Positions 19,069 to 29,640 are shown, counted from the stretch's first letter. The stretch is 64,000 bases of DNA from Methylococcales bacterium (GCA_026398895.1 JAPLRZ010000050.1:1-64000); one strand, 5' to 3'. Notes: a model not told the origin generated them from the sequence alone. Program-made: numbers and translations.

Positions 19069-19932
19069 CTACAAACCTGCCGATGTTAAATACAGACGAT
19101 TAATATCATTACCCCACAGTAATGCTATCCAGCCTGCCGCCGCTAAATAAGGCCCAAAAGGAATGGGAATATTATGATCACGCTTAGCAAAAATTATCAT
19201 GGTAATGCCAATGACTGCACCAACTAATGACGATAATAAAATAATCAGCGGCAAGGTTTGCCAGCCTAGCCACGCACCGAATAATGCCAGCAATTTAAAA
19301 TCGCCATAGCCCATGCCTTCTTTTCCAGTGACCAATTTGAAACCTTGATAAATTGTCCAAAGCACCATGTAACCTGCAATAGCACCAATAATACTGGCTT
19401 GCGTATCAGTGTAAACATCAAATAAACTCAATGCGAGTCCCAGCCAAAGTACGGGCAGGGTAATCGAGTCGGGCAACAACTGGTGGTCTATATCAATAAA
19501 ACTCAGCGCAACTAACACCCAAGTCAGCACCAAAGCAAATGCAGCTTGTGCTGTATAACCAAAATGCCACGCGACTATTATTGAGGTAATTGCTGTAAAA
19601 GCTTCTATCAATGGATAGCGCAGGCTAATAGGATTTTTACAGTTTGCACATTGCCCTTTTAAAAAAATATAACTAATCACAGGTATATTTTGATAAGCCT
19701 TAATCGGTGACTGGCAACGTGGGCAACGGGACAAGGGTAAAGAAAGATTGAAAGGCTCACCCTCTTCCTCGGCTTCCATCTGCAAATATTCTATACAGTC
19801 TTTACGCCATTCGCGTTGCATTATAATCGGCAAGCGATAAATAACGACGTTAAGAAAACTACCGATTAATAAGCCAATAATTCCCGCTAAACCAGCAAAT
19901 AAGTACGGTGAAGCTAACAATAATGCTGTCAT
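19069..19932 (-). CDS. pilD: Type IV prepilin peptidase/N-methyltransferase
   Basis: 287 residues and about eight membrane helices. The cytoplasmic zinc loop has the two CxxC pairs (C70/C73 in RCPRCQSP; C95/C98 in CANCKNP). The two catalytic aspartates are in FIDIDHQLLPD and in the GxGD motif MGYGDFKLLALFGAW. It cleaves the leader of type IV pilins and pseudopilins and methylates the new N-terminus. It directly follows pilC; no pilin gene is in the window, so its substrates are encoded elsewhere. Confidence 0.96.
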   Translation of the reverse strand: MTALLLASPYLFAGLAGIIGLLIGSFLNVVIYRLPIIMQREWRKDCIEYLQMEAEEEGEPFNLSLPLSRCPRCQSPIKAYQNIPVISYIFLKGQCANCKNPISLRYPLIEAFTAITSIIVAWHFGYTAQAAFALVLTWVLVALSFIDIDHQLLPDSITLPVLWLGLALSLFDVYTDTQASIIGAIAGYMVLWTIYQGFKLVTGKEGMGYGDFKLLALFGAWLGWQTLPLIILLSSLVGAVIGITMIIFAKRDHNIPIPFGPYLAAAGWIALLWGNDINRLYLTSAGL

Positions 19933-21159
19933 TTAGCCAACTGCCGCGCCCAATTTGAAGATAGGTAAATACATAGCGACAATCAAACCACCCACTAATA
20001 TACCTAATATGACCATGATGATAGGCTCCATTAAACTGCTGAGGTTATCGACCAGATTATCTACTTCTTCCTCATAAAAATCAGCCACTTTACTTAACAT
20101 GGCATCCATAGAACCAGCCTCTTCACCGATGGCAACCATTTGCTGTACCATAAATGGAAAAATATCAGTCATTGCCATTGCTGCCTGTAATCGATTACCC
20201 ATAGATACTTCTTCACGAATTTTCATCACCGCTTCGTAATAAACAATATTACCACAAGCACCCGCTACCGATTCTAAAGCTTCGACCAATGGTACACCCG
20301 CCGCTGACATGGTGGATAAGGTTCTAGCAAAGCGTGCAATCGCTGATTTATTTAAAATCAAGCCAACGATGGGCAATTTGAGCATTAATCTGTCCAAAAA
20401 ATGGTTAAATTTGAGCGATCGTTTTTTGAAATAGCCAAAAGTATATTTAACACCAAGAATGATACCCAGAACAATCCACCAATTTTTTTGCATCCACTCC
20501 GACATACTAACAACCATTTTTGTGAACGCGGGTAGGTCTGCACCAAAACTTTCAAACAAGGCGGCAAAAACAGGAACAACAAAAACCAGCAAAATAGTGG
20601 TAACAATAAAAGCAACAACTAACACCGCAACAGGGTAAGTCAGAGCCTTTTTGATTTTTTTCTTCATTGACTCGGTTTTTTCTTTATAAGTGGCTATCTT
20701 TTCGAGTAACCCCTCCAATATCCCCGCTTTTTCACCCGCTTCAACCAAATTACAAAACAACTCATCAAAGTAGATAGGGCGTTTTCTCAGCGATTCAGCT
20801 AAGGTATCTCCACCCTCAATATCAATTTTTATACCTAGTATTAAATCACGCATACTCAAGTTGTCGTGACCTCTACCGACAATATCAAATGATTGTACCA
20901 ACGCTACCCCTGCCTGTAACATAGTTGCTAGCTGTCTGGCAAAAATAGCAATATCACTTGGCAGGATTGCTTGTGATCTAGGGCCGAATAACTGTATTTG
21001 CTTGGGTTTTTTCTTGATTTTGGTAACCCGATAGCCCATTTTTCGCAATTCACTTTTTGCCGCCATATCATTTTTTGCGGCGATTTCTCCCTTGATAGGT
21101 TTCTTGTTTTTATCAAGACCTTGCCAGAGAAAATCTATTTGTTCAAGTTGTTCTGCCAT
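19933..21159 (-). CDS. pilC: Type IV pilus inner-membrane platform protein PilC
   Basis: 408 residues. Two T2SSF domains (about 75-200 and 275-400), each with the pattern FARQLATMLQAGVALVQSF / FARTLSTMSAAGVPLVEAL, three membrane helices and conserved GxxP turns. It is the inner-membrane core that couples the PilB motor to pilin polymerisation. It starts 2 nt after the pilB stop and abuts pilD without a gap. Confidence 0.96.
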   Translation of the reverse strand: MAEQLEQIDFLWQGLDKNKKPIKGEIAAKNDMAAKSELRKMGYRVTKIKKKPKQIQLFGPRSQAILPSDIAIFARQLATMLQAGVALVQSFDIVGRGHDNLSMRDLILGIKIDIEGGDTLAESLRKRPIYFDELFCNLVEAGEKAGILEGLLEKIATYKEKTESMKKKIKKALTYPVAVLVVAFIVTTILLVFVVPVFAALFESFGADLPAFTKMVVSMSEWMQKNWWIVLGIILGVKYTFGYFKKRSLKFNHFLDRLMLKLPIVGLILNKSAIARFARTLSTMSAAGVPLVEALESVAGACGNIVYYEAVMKIREEVSMGNRLQAAMAMTDIFPFMVQQMVAIGEEAGSMDAMLSKVADFYEEEVDNLVDNLSSLMEPIIMVILGILVGGLIVAMYLPIFKLGAAVG

Positions 21160-21161
21160 TG

Positions 21162-22907
21162 TTACTCCTTCGTTATACGGTCAATTTCTTCTAAGCTGGT
21201 CATACCCATGCGTACTTTGTTCAGTCCAGACCTTCGTAAATCGTTAAAACCTTCGGCTAAAGAGCAATTAGCTATTTCCATTGCATTCGCGCCATTTAAG
21301 ATGAGTTCACGCAATTTTTCTGTCATCTTCATTACTTGATAAATACCGACTCGACCTTTATAACCATTGGTACACAGATCACAGCCAACAGGACCGAATA
21401 TGTGTAATTCACTTAGCTCTTCTTCTTTAAAGCCCGCGTCCATAAGTAGTTTAGGGGGAAAGTGAACTTCTTTTTTACAGTGGACACAAAGCCTTCGACC
21501 TAAACGCTGCGCCATAATTAGATTGACCGAAGACACCACGTTAAAGGCTGGAATACCCATTTGTAGCAGGCGGTTTAACGTTTGTGGTGCGTCATTGGTA
21601 TGTAACGTTGATAGCACCATGTGTCCTGTTTGTGCGGCTTTAACGGCAATCTCAGCGGTTTCTAAATCTCGAATCTCACCCACCATGATAATATCAGGAT
21701 CTTGTCGTAAAAAAGCGCGTAACGCATTGGCAAAAGTTAATCCTGCCTTAGGATTCACGTTGACTTGATTAATACCTTCTACGGTAATTTCGACGGGGTC
21801 TTCGGCAGTGGAAATATTAACATCGGTGGTGTTAAGAATGTTTAGCCCTGTGTACAGAGTCACAGTTTTACCACTACCCGTAGGCCCTGTAACTAACACT
21901 AAGCCGTAAGGTCGATTAATTGCTTCAAGAAAAAGTTCTTGTTGAATGGGTTCAAAACCCAGCTTTTCAACACCCAATTGCGCGTTAGTGGGATCCAAAA
22001 TACGCATAACGACTTTTTCACCAAATAACGTAGGACAGGTATTTACGCGAAAATCGATGGCACGGTTTTTAGATAAAATCAGCTTGATACGACCATCCTG
22101 TGGAATGCGACGTTCAGCAATATCCATTTTCGACATAACCTTGATTCGAGAGACAATTCTATTGGCTATGCCAGGAGGTGGACTCACAATAGTATGCAGC
22201 ATTCCATCTGTTCTAAAACGAATCCGAAAGGTTTTTTCATAAGGCTCAAAATGTATATCTGATACGCCTTTTTTAATAGAATCCAATAATACTTTGTTGA
22301 CGAAACGCACAATCGGGGCTTCGTCAATATCGGCATTAATATCGACTGTGGGTCCTTCTTCACTAATAGTGACAATATTGTCAAAATCCTCATCAACCAT
22401 ATCGCCAATAGAATCGCCTGTTTCTATAGCAAGTTCAATAGCTTTAGCCAGTTTGTTTTCTTCAACCAAAACTACTTTTGGATTCAACAAACTATGGAAT
22501 TTAATATCATCTATTACCTGAGAATTGCTTGGATCAGATAAGGCAATAAACAAAGATTTGCCTCTGACAAGCAGAGGCAAGGTGTTATGTTGGCGAATGA
22601 GTTTTTCGCTGATGATGAGTTTTTCGCTGCCTTTAACAGCAGGAGTGTCAGCACTTTTTATCGGGGGAGGTAGACTACGACAATCAATAGCATCCAAATC
22701 AAGAAAAGGCAGACCAAACTGAATAGCAATTTTTTCCGCAACCGCTTTACTGTCAATTAATTTATGAGAGACAAGATAACTCAGCGGCGAAATTTTATAT
22801 TTTTTCGCATCTTGGTCATGAATCTTGGCATCACTTTCAGTCAGCAAATCGCTCTGAACAAGAAAGCTCATAATACCGCTAAGTTGGACATTTGGTGCAG
22901 TAGCCAT
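21162..22907 (-). CDS. pilB: Type IV pilus assembly ATPase PilB
   Basis: 581 residues. N-terminal MshEN/GspE-N domain (about 1-150), then a secretion ATPase: Walker A VTGPTGSGKTVTLYTGL, Walker B DPDIIMVGEIRDLETAEIA and the His box LSTLHTNDAPQTLNRL. A tetracysteine zinc site follows (CVHCKK, then CDLCTNGYKGRVGIYQVM). It powers pilus extension. It is the first gene of pilB-pilC-pilD-coaE-zapD-yacG; a perfect hairpin (22946-22968) lies just upstream. Confidence 0.97.
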   Translation of the reverse strand: MATAPNVQLSGIMSFLVQSDLLTESDAKIHDQDAKKYKISPLSYLVSHKLIDSKAVAEKIAIQFGLPFLDLDAIDCRSLPPPIKSADTPAVKGSEKLIISEKLIRQHNTLPLLVRGKSLFIALSDPSNSQVIDDIKFHSLLNPKVVLVEENKLAKAIELAIETGDSIGDMVDEDFDNIVTISEEGPTVDINADIDEAPIVRFVNKVLLDSIKKGVSDIHFEPYEKTFRIRFRTDGMLHTIVSPPPGIANRIVSRIKVMSKMDIAERRIPQDGRIKLILSKNRAIDFRVNTCPTLFGEKVVMRILDPTNAQLGVEKLGFEPIQQELFLEAINRPYGLVLVTGPTGSGKTVTLYTGLNILNTTDVNISTAEDPVEITVEGINQVNVNPKAGLTFANALRAFLRQDPDIIMVGEIRDLETAEIAVKAAQTGHMVLSTLHTNDAPQTLNRLLQMGIPAFNVVSSVNLIMAQRLGRRLCVHCKKEVHFPPKLLMDAGFKEEELSELHIFGPVGCDLCTNGYKGRVGIYQVMKMTEKLRELILNGANAMEIANCSLAEGFNDLRRSGLNKVRMGMTSLEEIDRITKE

Positions 22908-22945
22908 TTAATCTTATGTTGTCAGTGGTGAAGAATATGAGCGTA

Positions 22946-22968
22946 TAGGGTACGCATTGCGTACCCTA
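22946..22968. repeat. Perfect hairpin repeat between valS and pilB
   Basis: TAGGGTACGC and GCGTACCCTA flank ATT. It lies in the 70-nt gap between the valS stop and the pilB start and has no T-tract, so it is more likely a dispersed palindrome or mRNA-stabilising structure than an intrinsic terminator. TAGGGTACGC also occurs near 29631. Confidence 0.6.
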
Positions 22969-22977
22969 AGTGCTAAC

Positions 22978-25788
22978 TTACAAAGATTGAATTTTACTTC
23001 TTTGTTGCTCAAGATTGTTAAGTATAGAATGTAAATCAGCCAATTTTGCTTTTTCTTTATCGATAACATCAAGTGGGGCTTTATCAATGAAGTTAGAACT
23101 ACTTAATTTACCTTCAATTCTGGGCAATTCCTTGCTGATTTTTTGAATTTCTTTGTCCAGTCTGATTAATTCAGCTTCTTTATCAATCAGCCCCGCCATT
23201 GGAATCAAAATTTTCAGATCACCAACTAAAGCCATCGCTGATTCTGGACTTGCCTCATCAGGATTTAACCAAGTGATAGACTCTAGGCGAGCCAGCCTTT
23301 CTAAATAACTGCGATTGTTAGCTAAACACTGTTGGTCAATCGTTGATCCATTCTGCAATAATACAGGCAATGGCTTACTAGGGGCAATATTCATTTCCCC
23401 ACGAATACGGCGCACACCTAGAATAAACTGCATTAACCATTGGGTTTCAGCAATCGCACCGACATCACAAGCTGTCTCATCATAGACAGGATAAGGCTGC
23501 AACATAATAGTATCGCCCGCAATACCTGCTAATGGCGCGACTCGTTGCCAAATTTCTTCGGTAATAAAAGGCATAATCGGATGCGCTAAACGCAAGATAC
23601 TTTCCAGTACGTTTAACAGCGTTTTGCGCGTGCCACGTTGCAAGGCTTCATCGTCTGATTGCAACGATACTTTTGCCAACTCCAAATACCAATCGCAGTA
23701 TTCATTCCACACAAATTCATAAATCGCTTGCGCGGCTAAATCAAAACGGTAATTGTCAATCGCGTGGCTGGTGGTTTTCGTGACTTCATGTAAACGAGAC
23801 ACTATCCAGCGATCCACTTGCGTATATGTACACTGTGCATCGGATAATCCACAATCCTGTTCTTCGGTGTTCATCAACACATACCGTGCCGCATTCCATA
23901 ATTTATTACAGAAATTGCGATAGCCTTCAGTCCGCGCCAAATCAAACCGAATATCACGCCCTGTTGAAGCTAACGATGCAAAGGTGAAGCGCAACGCGTC
24001 TGTGCCGTAAGATGAAATACCATCTGGAAAATCTTTGCGCGTGGCTTGCTCAATTTTCTTTTGCAGGTGCGGCTGCATCATACCTGCTACGCGTTTAGTC
24101 ACTAAAGTTTCCAAATCGATACCATCAATAATGTCGATAGGATCAATAATATTACCTTTAGACTTGGACATTTTCTGCCCTTCGGCATCACGCACTAAGC
24201 CGTGAATATAGACTTCTTTAAACGGCACTTGTCCTTGAAATTTCAAGCCCATCATAATCATCCGCGCCACCCAGAAGAAAATAATATCAAAACCTGTCAC
24301 TAACACGCTGGTTGGATAATGCTTGACTAATTCTTCGGTATTTTCAGGCCATCCCAAGGTCGAAAACGGCCATAACGCAGAGGAAAACCAAGTATCCAGC
24401 ACATCTTCATCTTGTGTTAGTGGATAATCAGCGGGCAATTTATGTTGTTCACGAACCGCTTGTTCACACCGTCCAACGTAAATATTACCCAGCTCGTCAT
24501 ACCACGCAGGAATTCGATGCCCCCACCAAATTTGCCGTGAAATACACCAATCTTGAATATTACGCATCCAATCAAAATAAGTATTTTTCCAGTTGTCGGG
24601 GACAAATTTAATATCGCCGTTTTCGACAGCGGCAATCGCAGGTTCAGCTAACGGCGCAACTTTCACATACCACTGATCGGTTAATAACGGCTCAATGACT
24701 GCGCCTGTTCTATCGCCACGCGGCACCATCAACTTATGGTCGGCAATTTTTTCTAACAAACCGAGTGCCTCTAAATCAGCCACCATTTGTTTACGCGCTG
24801 CAAATCTATCCATGCCTTGATACGCCGCAGGAATCAAATTGCCTTCGTCTTCTTCATTGCCACGAATCGCTGCATCGACAGTGAATAAATTAATTAAACC
24901 ACCATGTGGTAAAGCTTGCATCGCCGAGGTATGCCTATGACGAGTCCACACCCCATAATCATTAAAATCATGCGCAGGGGTTATTTTCACGCACCCCGTA
25001 CCAAACTCAGGATCAACATAGTCATCAGCAATAATTGGAATGCGTCTGCCTGTCAAAGGTAATTCCACAAATTCACCCAACAAATGTTTATAACGCTCAT
25101 CATTCGGATGAATCGCCACTGCCGCATCACCGAGCATGGTTTCAGGGCGCGTAGTTGCAACAATCATAAACCCTTGTCCATTGGATAACGGATAACGCAA
25201 ATGCCACATAAAACCGTTTTCTTCTTCGGATAATACTTCCAAATCAGACACAGCGGTATGTAACACAGGATCCCAATTCACCAAGCGTTTACCGCGATAA
25301 ATCAGCCCTTCTTCATACAGCCGAATAAACACTTCCTGCACGGCATCCGACATTCCCTCATCCATCGTAAAGCGTTCGCGTGACCAATCCAGCGAAGAAC
25401 CCATACGACGCAATTGACGGGTAATCGTACCGCCTGATTCCTCTTTCCATTGCCAGACTTTTTTAACAAACTCCTCGCGTCCGTAATCGTGGCGCGTTTT
25501 ACCTTCGGCATTGCACAAGCGTTCAACCACCATTTGCGTGGCAATCCCCGCGTGGTCAGTTCCCGCTTGCCACAGTGTGCTATAGCCTTTCATTCGATGA
25601 TAACGGGTAAGCGCGTCCATAATCGTATCTTGAAACGCATGACCCATGTGCAGACTGCCCGTCACATTCGGCGGCGGAATCATAATGCAATAAGATTCTG
25701 CACCCTCTTTCGGTGAGAAGTAATCGTTAGCTTCCCAAGTGTCGTACCAACGTTGTTCAATCGCGTGAGGTGAATATGTTTTTTCCAT
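22978..25788 (-). CDS. valS: Valyl-tRNA synthetase
   Basis: 936 residues. Class I synthetase with the HIGH box [16 protein letters not shown] near residue 45, the CP1 editing domain ([16 protein letters not shown]-like), the KMSKS box [13 protein letters not shown], an anticodon-binding domain, and a C-terminal coiled-coil tRNA-binding arm (about 870-936, [19 protein letters not shown]). It charges tRNA-Val and edits Thr. About 290 nt of non-coding DNA lies upstream. Confidence 0.98.
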   Translation of the reverse strand: MEKTYSPHAIEQRWYDTWEANDYFSPKEGAESYCIMIPPPNVTGSLHMGHAFQDTIMDALTRYHRMKGYSTLWQAGTDHAGIATQMVVERLCNAEGKTRHDYGREEFVKKVWQWKEESGGTITRQLRRMGSSLDWSRERFTMDEGMSDAVQEVFIRLYEEGLIYRGKRLVNWDPVLHTAVSDLEVLSEEENGFMWHLRYPLSNGQGFMIVATTRPETMLGDAAVAIHPNDERYKHLLGEFVELPLTGRRIPIIADDYVDPEFGTGCVKITPAHDFNDYGVWTRHRHTSAMQALPHGGLINLFTVDAAIRGNEEDEGNLIPAAYQGMDRFAARKQMVADLEALGLLEKIADHKLMVPRGDRTGAVIEPLLTDQWYVKVAPLAEPAIAAVENGDIKFVPDNWKNTYFDWMRNIQDWCISRQIWWGHRIPAWYDELGNIYVGRCEQAVREQHKLPADYPLTQDEDVLDTWFSSALWPFSTLGWPENTEELVKHYPTSVLVTGFDIIFFWVARMIMMGLKFQGQVPFKEVYIHGLVRDAEGQKMSKSKGNIIDPIDIIDGIDLETLVTKRVAGMMQPHLQKKIEQATRKDFPDGISSYGTDALRFTFASLASTGRDIRFDLARTEGYRNFCNKLWNAARYVLMNTEEQDCGLSDAQCTYTQVDRWIVSRLHEVTKTTSHAIDNYRFDLAAQAIYEFVWNEYCDWYLELAKVSLQSDDEALQRGTRKTLLNVLESILRLAHPIMPFITEEIWQRVAPLAGIAGDTIMLQPYPVYDETACDVGAIAETQWLMQFILGVRRIRGEMNIAPSKPLPVLLQNGSTIDQQCLANNRSYLERLARLESITWLNPDEASPESAMALVGDLKILIPMAGLIDKEAELIRLDKEIQKISKELPRIEGKLSSSNFIDKAPLDVIDKEKAKLADLHSILNNLEQQRSKIQSL

Positions 25789-25853
25789 GTGTGACTCGTT
25801 TTAGTTATAAATAAATTTTTATTAAATTGAAGAAATTACCGCGATTATTATCT

Positions 25854-25878
25854 AATTCCCACGCTCTGCGTGAGAATT
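25854..25878. repeat. Dispersed palindrome (AATTCCCACGC/GCGTGAGAATT)
   Basis: Two 11-nt arms with one mismatch around TCT, in the 292-nt gap between valS and lnt. The CCCACGC...GCGTGGG core is a familiar intergenic palindrome in many AT-rich proteobacteria (recalled, not searched). No other element is recognised in 25789-26080. Confidence 0.6.
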
Positions 25879-26080
25879 AATACTGACCGCGCTGAGGTCT
25901 GTTAATGGTTCAATATGGTATGTAGGAACGAGAAAAATTCCGCTACGATTCATCTAGGCTTATGCGTGAAATGTTTTACATTACAGGTTATTAATTTTCT
26001 TTTGTGTAACAATGCTGTTGCTCCGATTAATGCGTTAGCGTGTCTATTGAGTGGCTATAAAAAGAACTCGTTTGCGCCCC

Positions 26081-27655
26081 TCATTGGCCGCTTGGGTAAA
26101 TGGGTTCAGGACGGTATTTACTGGCGAACAGCAATAACACAAGCAAACTGCTCCACAATAAACTAGGTATCAGCCAAAACCAGCGTTGATAAAACGTGCT
26201 AGGCGGATTTTTAAGATAGGGGACTTCATAAAAACCAGCCCATTGTTGATGTATCGGCGATTGTTGCAGAATTTCACCTGATGCTAACGATACCGCAGAA
26301 ATACCTGTATTGGTGACACGCAATACAGGACGACGAAATTCCACGCCTCGCGCCAGTGTCATGTAAAAGTGTTGATAGGGTTCTTGCCACGCACCATACC
26401 AAGAATCATTGGTGACATTGACAATAAACTGCGCTCCCAAATTGGCTAAATCGCGGGAAAACTTGGGAAATAGACTTTCGTAGCAGATTTGTGCGCCAAT
26501 TTTGTAATCATTCAAGGTTAATAATTCAGTCGCTCCATTGCCCCGCGCAAAATGTCCTGTAGCGGGTAGCCAGTTGCGAATTTTTGGGAAAAATTGTTCC
26601 AGTGGGATGTATTCACCAAACGCCAGTAAAATCGATTTACTGTAATGTGGCGGGATAATTTCGCCGTCTTTATTTAACACAAACAATGAATTAGTAATTA
26701 AGCGTTGTTTTTCATCGGCACTGTACGCGCCCGTAATGAGCGGCAGTTGTCGCTGATGAATAAAGTCAGCTAACTCAATGGGTGCGGGATCATTTTTGAA
26801 TTGTTCTCCTAATAAGGCAGGAAACGCAGTTTCTGGCCACAGCACGAAATCAATATGACGGTCTTTGTAGCGATTAAACGCTTCATCGGTTTGGTTGAGA
26901 TAACGGTGCAGTATTTCATTACCAAAACCCTTGCCCAATTCTGCCGCCAATTTTTCAGAATTTTCGATACTGGCTTGAATCATCAAGACATTAAGCGTGG
27001 CATCGGGTTTGGGTAAGCGAGCTTGAAGCCATAAACCTCCGCCATTAAGCAAGGCGAAAATTAATAACACTGAACTCGCTAGGATTTTACCTTTTGCTTG
27101 GGTACGATGTTGCCATGCAATCAGTAACGGTAAATTAGCCAACAAGGTCAACGCACTTAAGCCGCTAAAACCAATAAATTCAGCCCAATGATACACAGGC
27201 ACAGTAGAGCCATACCACGAATAGCCAAAATTCCAATCGAACAGAGTGAACGAATACGCTTCACATAACACGGTAATCATTGCCATCAAATAAAGCGATA
27301 ACCGCGCTGAACATTGGCTTTTATGTTGTACCCAAAACCACAGCAAACCTGCTAATGGCACAAACAAATGCGCAATGAATCCGTAAACCAACAAGCCAAA
27401 TACCGCGACTGCCCAAGGTAAATGGGCGAATTCGTGCAGTAAATGCGCCATCCAGTTAAAGCCAATCAGGGTAAAAATAAACGCGGTGATGAAACCGCCG
27501 ATTAGCACAGGTTTTAAGCGGCTTTGTTGTGACCAAAATAGCCACAGCGGCACAAAACAAAACAATGAAGCCCACGGTGGAAACGGAATATAACTGGTGC
27601 CAATAAAGACCCCAGACAACACGGGTAATAGCCACGGTTTAAGGTAATTTTTCAT
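26081..27655 (-). CDS. lnt: Apolipoprotein N-acyltransferase
   Basis: 524 residues. N-terminal half of six or more membrane helices, then a periplasmic nitrilase-fold domain with the catalytic triad in context: Glu in LWPETAFPALL, a Lys after SILLAFGEYIPLE, and Cys in GAQICYESLFPKF; NVTNDSWYGAW follows. It adds the third acyl chain to the N-terminal Cys of lipoproteins. It begins 2 nt after the stop of a small unknown gene. Confidence 0.95.
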   Translation of the reverse strand: MKNYLKPWLLPVLSGVFIGTSYIPFPPWASLFCFVPLWLFWSQQSRLKPVLIGGFITAFIFTLIGFNWMAHLLHEFAHLPWAVAVFGLLVYGFIAHLFVPLAGLLWFWVQHKSQCSARLSLYLMAMITVLCEAYSFTLFDWNFGYSWYGSTVPVYHWAEFIGFSGLSALTLLANLPLLIAWQHRTQAKGKILASSVLLIFALLNGGGLWLQARLPKPDATLNVLMIQASIENSEKLAAELGKGFGNEILHRYLNQTDEAFNRYKDRHIDFVLWPETAFPALLGEQFKNDPAPIELADFIHQRQLPLITGAYSADEKQRLITNSLFVLNKDGEIIPPHYSKSILLAFGEYIPLEQFFPKIRNWLPATGHFARGNGATELLTLNDYKIGAQICYESLFPKFSRDLANLGAQFIVNVTNDSWYGAWQEPYQHFYMTLARGVEFRRPVLRVTNTGISAVSLASGEILQQSPIHQQWAGFYEVPYLKNPPSTFYQRWFWLIPSLLWSSLLVLLLFASKYRPEPIYPSGQ

Positions 27656-27657
27656 AG

Positions 27658-28062
27658 TTAAACGCTATCGCCGTGGTAATTGAGGGTTGCCAACAAACGC
27701 ATATTGAGCTGCTGATAGGGTATGTCTAATAGCTTAAACGCGGCTTTTATTTCCAAGCTTTGTATCTTTGCCACTGAGCCGAAACGAATCGTAAATAATT
27801 TAGTTCGCCTGCCTTCGGGAAAGCGGCGCATGATGTCATGAATACGAGCATCTATCAGTTGTCGCGCTTGTTGCAGTGCGCTGTCAGGCTCAGATTTTAC
27901 ACTCGAAAACACGGCGGTTTTTGCTGTGGGTGGTGAAATAATTGCTGACTTATTAGCGATAGCCGCTAATTTTTTGCTTTTACCATGAGCAACCAATGGA
28001 CTGAGTTCATTAACACTGACTTTAGCACGAGCAGATTTTTGTGAATCGGGTGTGTTTTCCAT
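27658..28062 (-). CDS. Hypothetical protein upstream of lnt
   Basis: 134 residues, not recognised. The N-terminal 55 residues are low-complexity (Ala, Ser, Lys) and probably disordered. The C-terminal part (about 60-134) looks folded and basic, with RQLIDARIHDIMRRFPEGRR, then KLFTIRFGSVAKIQSLEIKA and a final LLATLNYHGDS. No signal peptide or membrane segment. It starts about 106 nt after the ssb stop and ends 2 nt before lnt, so it is likely cotranscribed with lnt. Confidence 0.6.
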   Translation of the reverse strand: MENTPDSQKSARAKVSVNELSPLVAHGKSKKLAAIANKSAIISPPTAKTAVFSSVKSEPDSALQQARQLIDARIHDIMRRFPEGRRTKLFTIRFGSVAKIQSLEIKAAFKLLDIPYQQLNMRLLATLNYHGDSV

Positions 28063-28109
28063 AATTTTATTGGAAGGTACAGAAATAAAAACGCGGCAAT
28101 GATGCGGGG

Positions 28110-28127
28110 TATAAACCTAGGTTTATA
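28110..28127. repeat. 18-bp perfect palindrome after ssb
   Basis: TATAAACCTAGGTTTATA, with further near-symmetric flanks. Its core AAACCTAGGTTT also occurs at 8354-8365 after hslR, suggesting a shared 3'-end element or a binding site. Confidence 0.5.
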
Positions 28128-28168
28128 CGCCACATGATTTCAGTCATTAGCCTAGTGGGTTGCAATAG

Positions 28169-28621
28169 TTAAAAGGGAATATCATCATCGTAAGGTGCGT
28201 CATTAAAATTATCAGGACGACCACTAGGCTGAGCAGGTGTAGATGACGGCACACGACTTGCTGGTGCAGAATAACCGTCTTGTCCTGTTTGACCGACATC
28301 AGGTTTTCTACCACTACCAACTAAATCAAGAATATTGGCAATTAAATCTAGGCTAGTTCGTGTTGTACCATCGTTTGCTTGATACTCGCGAGTCGTTAAT
28401 TCACCGCTGATAAAAACCTGCTGTCCCTTCTTTAAATAGGGCACTATGCCCGATTCTGCACGTTTACCAAACAGGCTAACTTGTATCCATAGCGTTTGTT
28501 GCTTATCTCCAAATCCAACATTATTTGCAACCCGCACACTCAAAATTGCGGTACCCGATGCGGCATAACGTACCACTGCATCAGCGACAATCGCGCCAGT
28601 GAAACTAAAGACGTTTGACAT
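28169..28621 (-). CDS. ssb: Single-stranded DNA-binding protein
   Basis: 150 residues. An OB fold in residues 1-105 (start FSFTGAIVADAVVRYAASG, with VSLFGKRAESGIVPYLKKGQ and VFISGELTTREY), a Pro/Gly/Ser/Gln-rich linker, and the acidic protein-docking tip DDDIPF at the C-terminus. It coats ssDNA in replication and repair. A free-standing GIY-YIG endonuclease gene ends 13 nt upstream of its start. Confidence 0.96.
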   Translation of the reverse strand: MSNVFSFTGAIVADAVVRYAASGTAILSVRVANNVGFGDKQQTLWIQVSLFGKRAESGIVPYLKKGQQVFISGELTTREYQANDGTTRTSLDLIANILDLVGSGRKPDVGQTGQDGYSAPASRVPSSTPAQPSGRPDNFNDAPYDDDIPF

Positions 28622-28634
28622 AAATTTTAATCTC

Positions 28635-29534
28635 CTAAATAGTTAGTGTGTTGGCGGATTTGCCGTGAAACTGTTGTGCTGCCTTACGATACGCAAGACA
28701 GGCATCTTCTTTATTTTTGAAATACCCCAAGTTTTTATTACTTCCATCTACCCTTATTATTACACGCCACGTCTCTCTATCTGCACGCCAATAAACACCT
28801 TTATGTCCAGACGTATTTGTTTTTTTATTTATTGCATAGACTCTTCCCCGTGAGCTATCAGACAGTTTTTTTCTTGTTTCCTCTGAGATAGGCTTTCGAT
28901 TTTCTTTCCGTTTATTTTTTTGTGCTTCAGATAATGGAATTCCTTTAAGTGCTGTTGATATTTTTAATCTCACTTCCTCAGTAACAATTTTTCCTTTATT
29001 AGATTCAGATATTTTCAATCGTGATTTTTCAGATACAAGGTGTCCTTTTCGACTGCCAGACATTTTCTTTTTGGTTTCTTCCAACATAGGTGGTCTTGAT
29101 TTTTGAGATTCAGACATTTTCTTTTTTTCTTCGACTGTCCTTGTTTTTCCTTTGTTAGCATTTGATATTTTTAATCTGGTCTCTTCATCAACAATATGAC
29201 CTTTCCGAGATTCTGACATTCTAATTCTCGTTTCAGCAGACGCAATGTGATTTTTACCTCCAGTCCTTAAGTTATAACCATTTGGCGACAATGTATTAAA
29301 TTCTTTGATATAAAACACTTCCCAATCGTTAGCTTCTTCAACAGAGAGATTTTCTATCAAAATTTCTTGTGTGAAGCTTGCGAATCCATATTTTTTAATT
29401 GCGTGGAAGAATATGGTGCAGCCATTGTCATTCTGATGTTTTCTAATCCGCCTTTCTAAATTCTTAGTTTGCCCAATATAGCGTCGTCCATTAGGGGCTG
29501 TAAAACAGTAAACTAAATAATTATTTTCTATCAT
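28635..29534 (-). CDS. Free-standing GIY-YIG homing-type endonuclease with NUMOD3 repeats and AP2 domain
   Basis: 299 residues. The N-terminal GIY-YIG nuclease has LVYCFTAPNGRRYIGQT, the conserved Arg region NLERRIRKH and the catalytic Glu in ANDWEVFYIKEF (E72). Residues about 95-235 hold a run of NUMOD3-type DNA-binding repeats ('sxe.rxkiSesnKGk'). Residues about 240-295 resemble an AP2 DNA-binding domain (SGHKGVYWRADRETWRVII, then LGYFKNKEDACLAYRKAA). This is a mobile-endonuclease architecture from phages and organelles. No intron or intein is visible in ssb or the SNF2 gene, so it appears as a stand-alone insertion between them. Confidence 0.88.
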   Translation of the reverse strand: MIENNYLVYCFTAPNGRRYIGQTKNLERRIRKHQNDNGCTIFFHAIKKYGFASFTQEILIENLSVEEANDWEVFYIKEFNTLSPNGYNLRTGGKNHIASAETRIRMSESRKGHIVDEETRLKISNANKGKTRTVEEKKKMSESQKSRPPMLEETKKKMSGSRKGHLVSEKSRLKISESNKGKIVTEEVRLKISTALKGIPLSEAQKNKRKENRKPISEETRKKLSDSSRGRVYAINKKTNTSGHKGVYWRADRETWRVIIRVDGSNKNLGYFKNKEDACLAYRKAAQQFHGKSANTLTI

Positions 29535-29640
29535 GGATTATCATTCAGGGTTAGTTATTTATCGATTACTTTGAGCGACTAGCAAGAATTTAAGTAATTT
29601 CGTAACAGTTCCATTGTTAGTATGAATAATAGGGTACGCT

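Noticed and set aside
22946-22968. Hairpin before pilB as a riboswitch or attenuator
   Set aside because: A simple perfect 10-bp stem with a 3-nt loop, no leader peptide and no T-tract; a repeat is the simpler reading.
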